Shown: piece after piece, positions 61,658-64,000 of the stretch | Layout of the letters: every line of letters starts with the position of its first letter | Position numbering within the stretch: the first letter of the stretch is position 1 | Source: Phoebastria nigripes | Lineage: Eukaryota > Chordata > Aves > Procellariiformes > Diomedeidae | Assembly: GCA_035582835.1 (NCBI GenBank) | Contig: JAYKAV010001000.1 | Coordinates: forward strand, 4,519,333 to 4,583,332 | DNA length: 64,000 bases | Direction of reading: 5' to 3' | Position numbers and translations under genes: made by a program | Notes under the pieces: generated by a model | Told to the model about the DNA's origin: nothing | Database searches by the model: none | What the model saw: only the letters and a program-made list of their open reading frames with translations

Positions 61658-62728
61658 GCAGCCTTGCAGGTATTTTAATGCTCTTTTTCCTGGGATAAAA
61701 ATGACTAGTTGATATGCTAGAAGTTAAATCTATGGAAAAGTTTCACTTAGTTCTATACAAAATAAATATGGGTTGTGTGTGTCTTTGTGAGGCCTGGCCA
61801 GCTTGGTGATGCTCTGTATCTGATGGTGGGAAGCAGGAAAGTCTTAATTTATAGTCTGCTTTTTAAACTTAAAAGGTTTTCTGTGCACTATATGTCTTTT
61901 TATGGCACAAAATACCTTGGAGGAATATCTGTGGCTCCGCAGTTCACTTCTGGATGTTTAATAACAGCAAACAATAAAATTTATTTAGTGATGGTGAAAC
62001 AGAGGAACAGACATTCCTGAGAGGGCTGAGTTCTGATACATTTACTCAGCTGAAGTTGCAGGAAATAAGTAGCAATGAAATAGGAGTAAAAATATTCTGG
62101 CTAAACAAATGTACAAATCGTTTCAATCTCTAACTTTCTTTGGGCTGTTAAGAGAGCTTCAGATCCCTCAAGATCTTAGATTTCAGATGAAAATGGATTA
62201 GTGAGGTGCAATTGTTATGAATAGTTGTTATGGAAAAAAGAGCACCGTCTTCCAGTCATTTCTCTGAAACAACATTCATATTTGGTCCTTATGCTATTGT
62301 AAAATTTTCATAAGAGATGTGCACATGGCAAAGTGCAGCACTGTGTTGGATAGTCCCAACACACCGACAAGCAGAGATCCTCACTTGTGTTGAAAAAGCA
62401 GCATTCCTGCTGTAGTCTGTGTGCAGCCCCAGGCCAGTGCAGCTAACATGGCAGTCTCCGCATGCAGTTCTACTTTATGGCATTTACACACACCCAGTTT
62501 AGTTACAAAAATATGCATGAAATGCTTTCTCCTGAAGAATGTTTGATCATTGCTTATTTTATAGCTGATATTTATAGCTTAATAGACTTCCCATGTGTCT
62601 ATAATAATTCACCTGGGTTCAGAAATATTTAATGTGACTGTCAGGAAGTGAATTTCTATGGGAAAATTCTCAGATGTAGGCTGTAGAGTAACTGAATTGT
62701 GTTTTATCCAGACAAGAACTGTGAAAAC

Positions 62729-62759
62729 TAATAAGGTTTGTAATAAGTAATAAGGTTTG
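62729..62759. repeat. 19-bp spaced direct duplication
   Basis: TAATAAGGTTTG occurs at 62729-62740 and again at 62748-62759. It is a two-copy local duplication. Confidence 0.65.
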
Positions 62760-64000
62760 GGCATTTGAAAATATTTTATGAAAAGTGAGGAAGATTGCAA
62801 AATAGTAACTCTGAGCTAGTGGTAATGAATGTTGAAGGATTTACATACCGTGGGACTAGAGACNGATGGGATGACATGGATTTAGTGGCCAGGACACTTA
62901 CCCAGGGTGTGGAACATCTGAACTAATATACTTGCTTCATATTTCTTGACTAGCAATTCCCATCCTGAACTTGTAATTGATTTCTGACAAACGCTTTTTC
63001 CCGAGGATGAGAAGTTGCTGTAATAAAGTTCTGGTTTTACCAATTAGTGTTTTGTAATTGAGGAAAAAGTATTTAATTGTATCAGCTCTGATATGAACAC
63101 AGGGAAATCTTTTAGAAAAAAAACACACAGAGACAAAAGTCATTCAGCAATAAGTCCAAGTAGGAAACTGGAGATCTGAATAAGTCTCAAACTTCCAAAG
63201 AAGTTGTCATGTGAGGCTTTTGAGTATTTTACTGTCAGCTCTCTATCCTGCCCTATGTTACCTGGGTAATTTGAGGCCTTTATTCTCTGTGGATTCTGGT
63301 CAAGAATTTTCATAAAATTTGACTAAAATCTTTCATGCGGATAAATACAAATTGATAGTTTTAGTTTAAAAATGCTGTGAAAAATCAAGTGTACACATTA
63401 AGAAAACAAAATAGCATGTGCACACAGAAAGCCAGACCTCCTAAAATCTCTCTTATCCTATGCAATAAAATACTCTTATGTAGTGCTGCTGGAAGGAGTG
63501 AAGGAATGAGAGCCTTTTTTATTATCCTTCTATTGCTGATGAGTGTCAGTCCTCAATAATTAACGAAATACACATTTTCCTTAATGTCTGCACTGTCTCC
63601 TCCCTAGTAAAAATTATTCTGATGCCAAAAATGTGTTTTGCTATATTTGTGTTGAGCAACATAATTTCATTTGTCATTGGTGATGCTGTGTTCTTCAGGA
63701 ATGTTTTGGAAGATACAGCTCAAGCCTTCTTTCTTGCAGCAGTGGGTCTAAATTTGGACTTGGTTGCAGGGTTGTGTGCAAGGGCCCCAGCGCNGCTACC
63801 CAGCCAGGATTTGGGGATGGTGTCACTTTTTAAAAATTATTTTTATTTTTTCAATCTGTCAAGGTGTTGCTGTGAGGAAGCCAAAAGCAAGCACACTCAT
63901 AATAACGTTCTTCAAGAAGGAAGTCTTGAAGGCGCAGGAGCAGGCTGTCCCCATGTGCTGTAGGAAAAACAGGCAGGGAAGACGACCGGCCTGGCTGGAC

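Larger units (their letters stand above)
54251..64000. other. Non-coding stretch, no gene seen
   Basis: No exon or transposon is recognisable. Frames such as 60232-60555 (+) and 63622-63963 (+) cross single N characters and carry no domain; the second starts with a hydrophobic stretch but has no family resemblance. Segments around 59690-59960 and 61100-61420 are repeat-free and rich in homeodomain and POU-type words, so they are candidate conserved non-coding DNA. Single N at 56107, 57507, 60339, 62864 and 63794. Confidence 0.5.

Noticed and set aside
63622..63963. 113-codon plus-strand frame with a hydrophobic start
   Set aside because: It could suggest a signal peptide, but the rest has no family resemblance, crosses an N and includes a T-rich low-complexity part.
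1..64000. CRISPR array, operon or prokaryotic gene cluster
   Set aside because: There are no regularly spaced repeats, no dense coding and no ribosome binding sites. The sequence is vertebrate in character.

Overview
This window looks like non-coding nuclear DNA from a bird. It is AT-rich and CpG-poor, with no primate or rodent type SINEs. The interspersed repeats I can recognise are mostly decayed CR1 LINE pieces, the main transposon family of birds and other reptiles. There is also one well-preserved solo LTR of a kind I recognise from avian endogenous retroviruses. The 25 N characters all stand alone, which looks like ambiguous base calls rather than assembly gaps. I found no exon, tRNA, rRNA, known microRNA or CRISPR that I can defend. 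The longest open frames (164 codons at 1997-2491 on the minus strand, 154 codons at 46699-47163 on the minus strand) have no recognisable domain and are no longer than expected by chance in 64 kb of such DNA. The window is either a gene desert or the inside of a very long intron; the sequence alone cannot tell these apart.

Layout. Positions 1-4869 hold unique AT-rich DNA. Positions 4870-7817 hold three ancient CR1 remnants: two in the plus direction that are visibly related to each other, and one short 3' end in the minus direction. Positions 7818-24302 are unique DNA with poly(T), poly(G)/poly(A) and short tandem repeats. A 552-bp solo LTR lies at 24308-24859 on the minus strand, flanked by a perfect 5-bp GGGGG target duplication. 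It carries a palindromic CRE, a TATA box and an ATTAAA polyadenylation signal, and is by far the most CpG-rich part of the window. Positions 24865-38360 are unique DNA with long homopolymers, a 31-bp GT-rich minisatellite and some segments that look as if they could be conserved enhancers. CR1 pieces follow at 38361-38650 (+), 44225-44570 (+) and 48395-48835 (-). Two canonical G-quadruplex motifs lie at 41400-41420 and 44623-44647. A very AT-rich palindrome cluster lies at 53990-54250, and a double POU octamer at 59918-59931. The rest is unique sequence.

No genes act together here. The plausible functional content is regulatory or structural: the LTR promoter on the minus strand, possible conserved non-coding elements, G-quadruplexes and a possible matrix-attachment segment. 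These are inferences from motifs and need alignment or expression data. I did not find evidence of a new multi-gene system.
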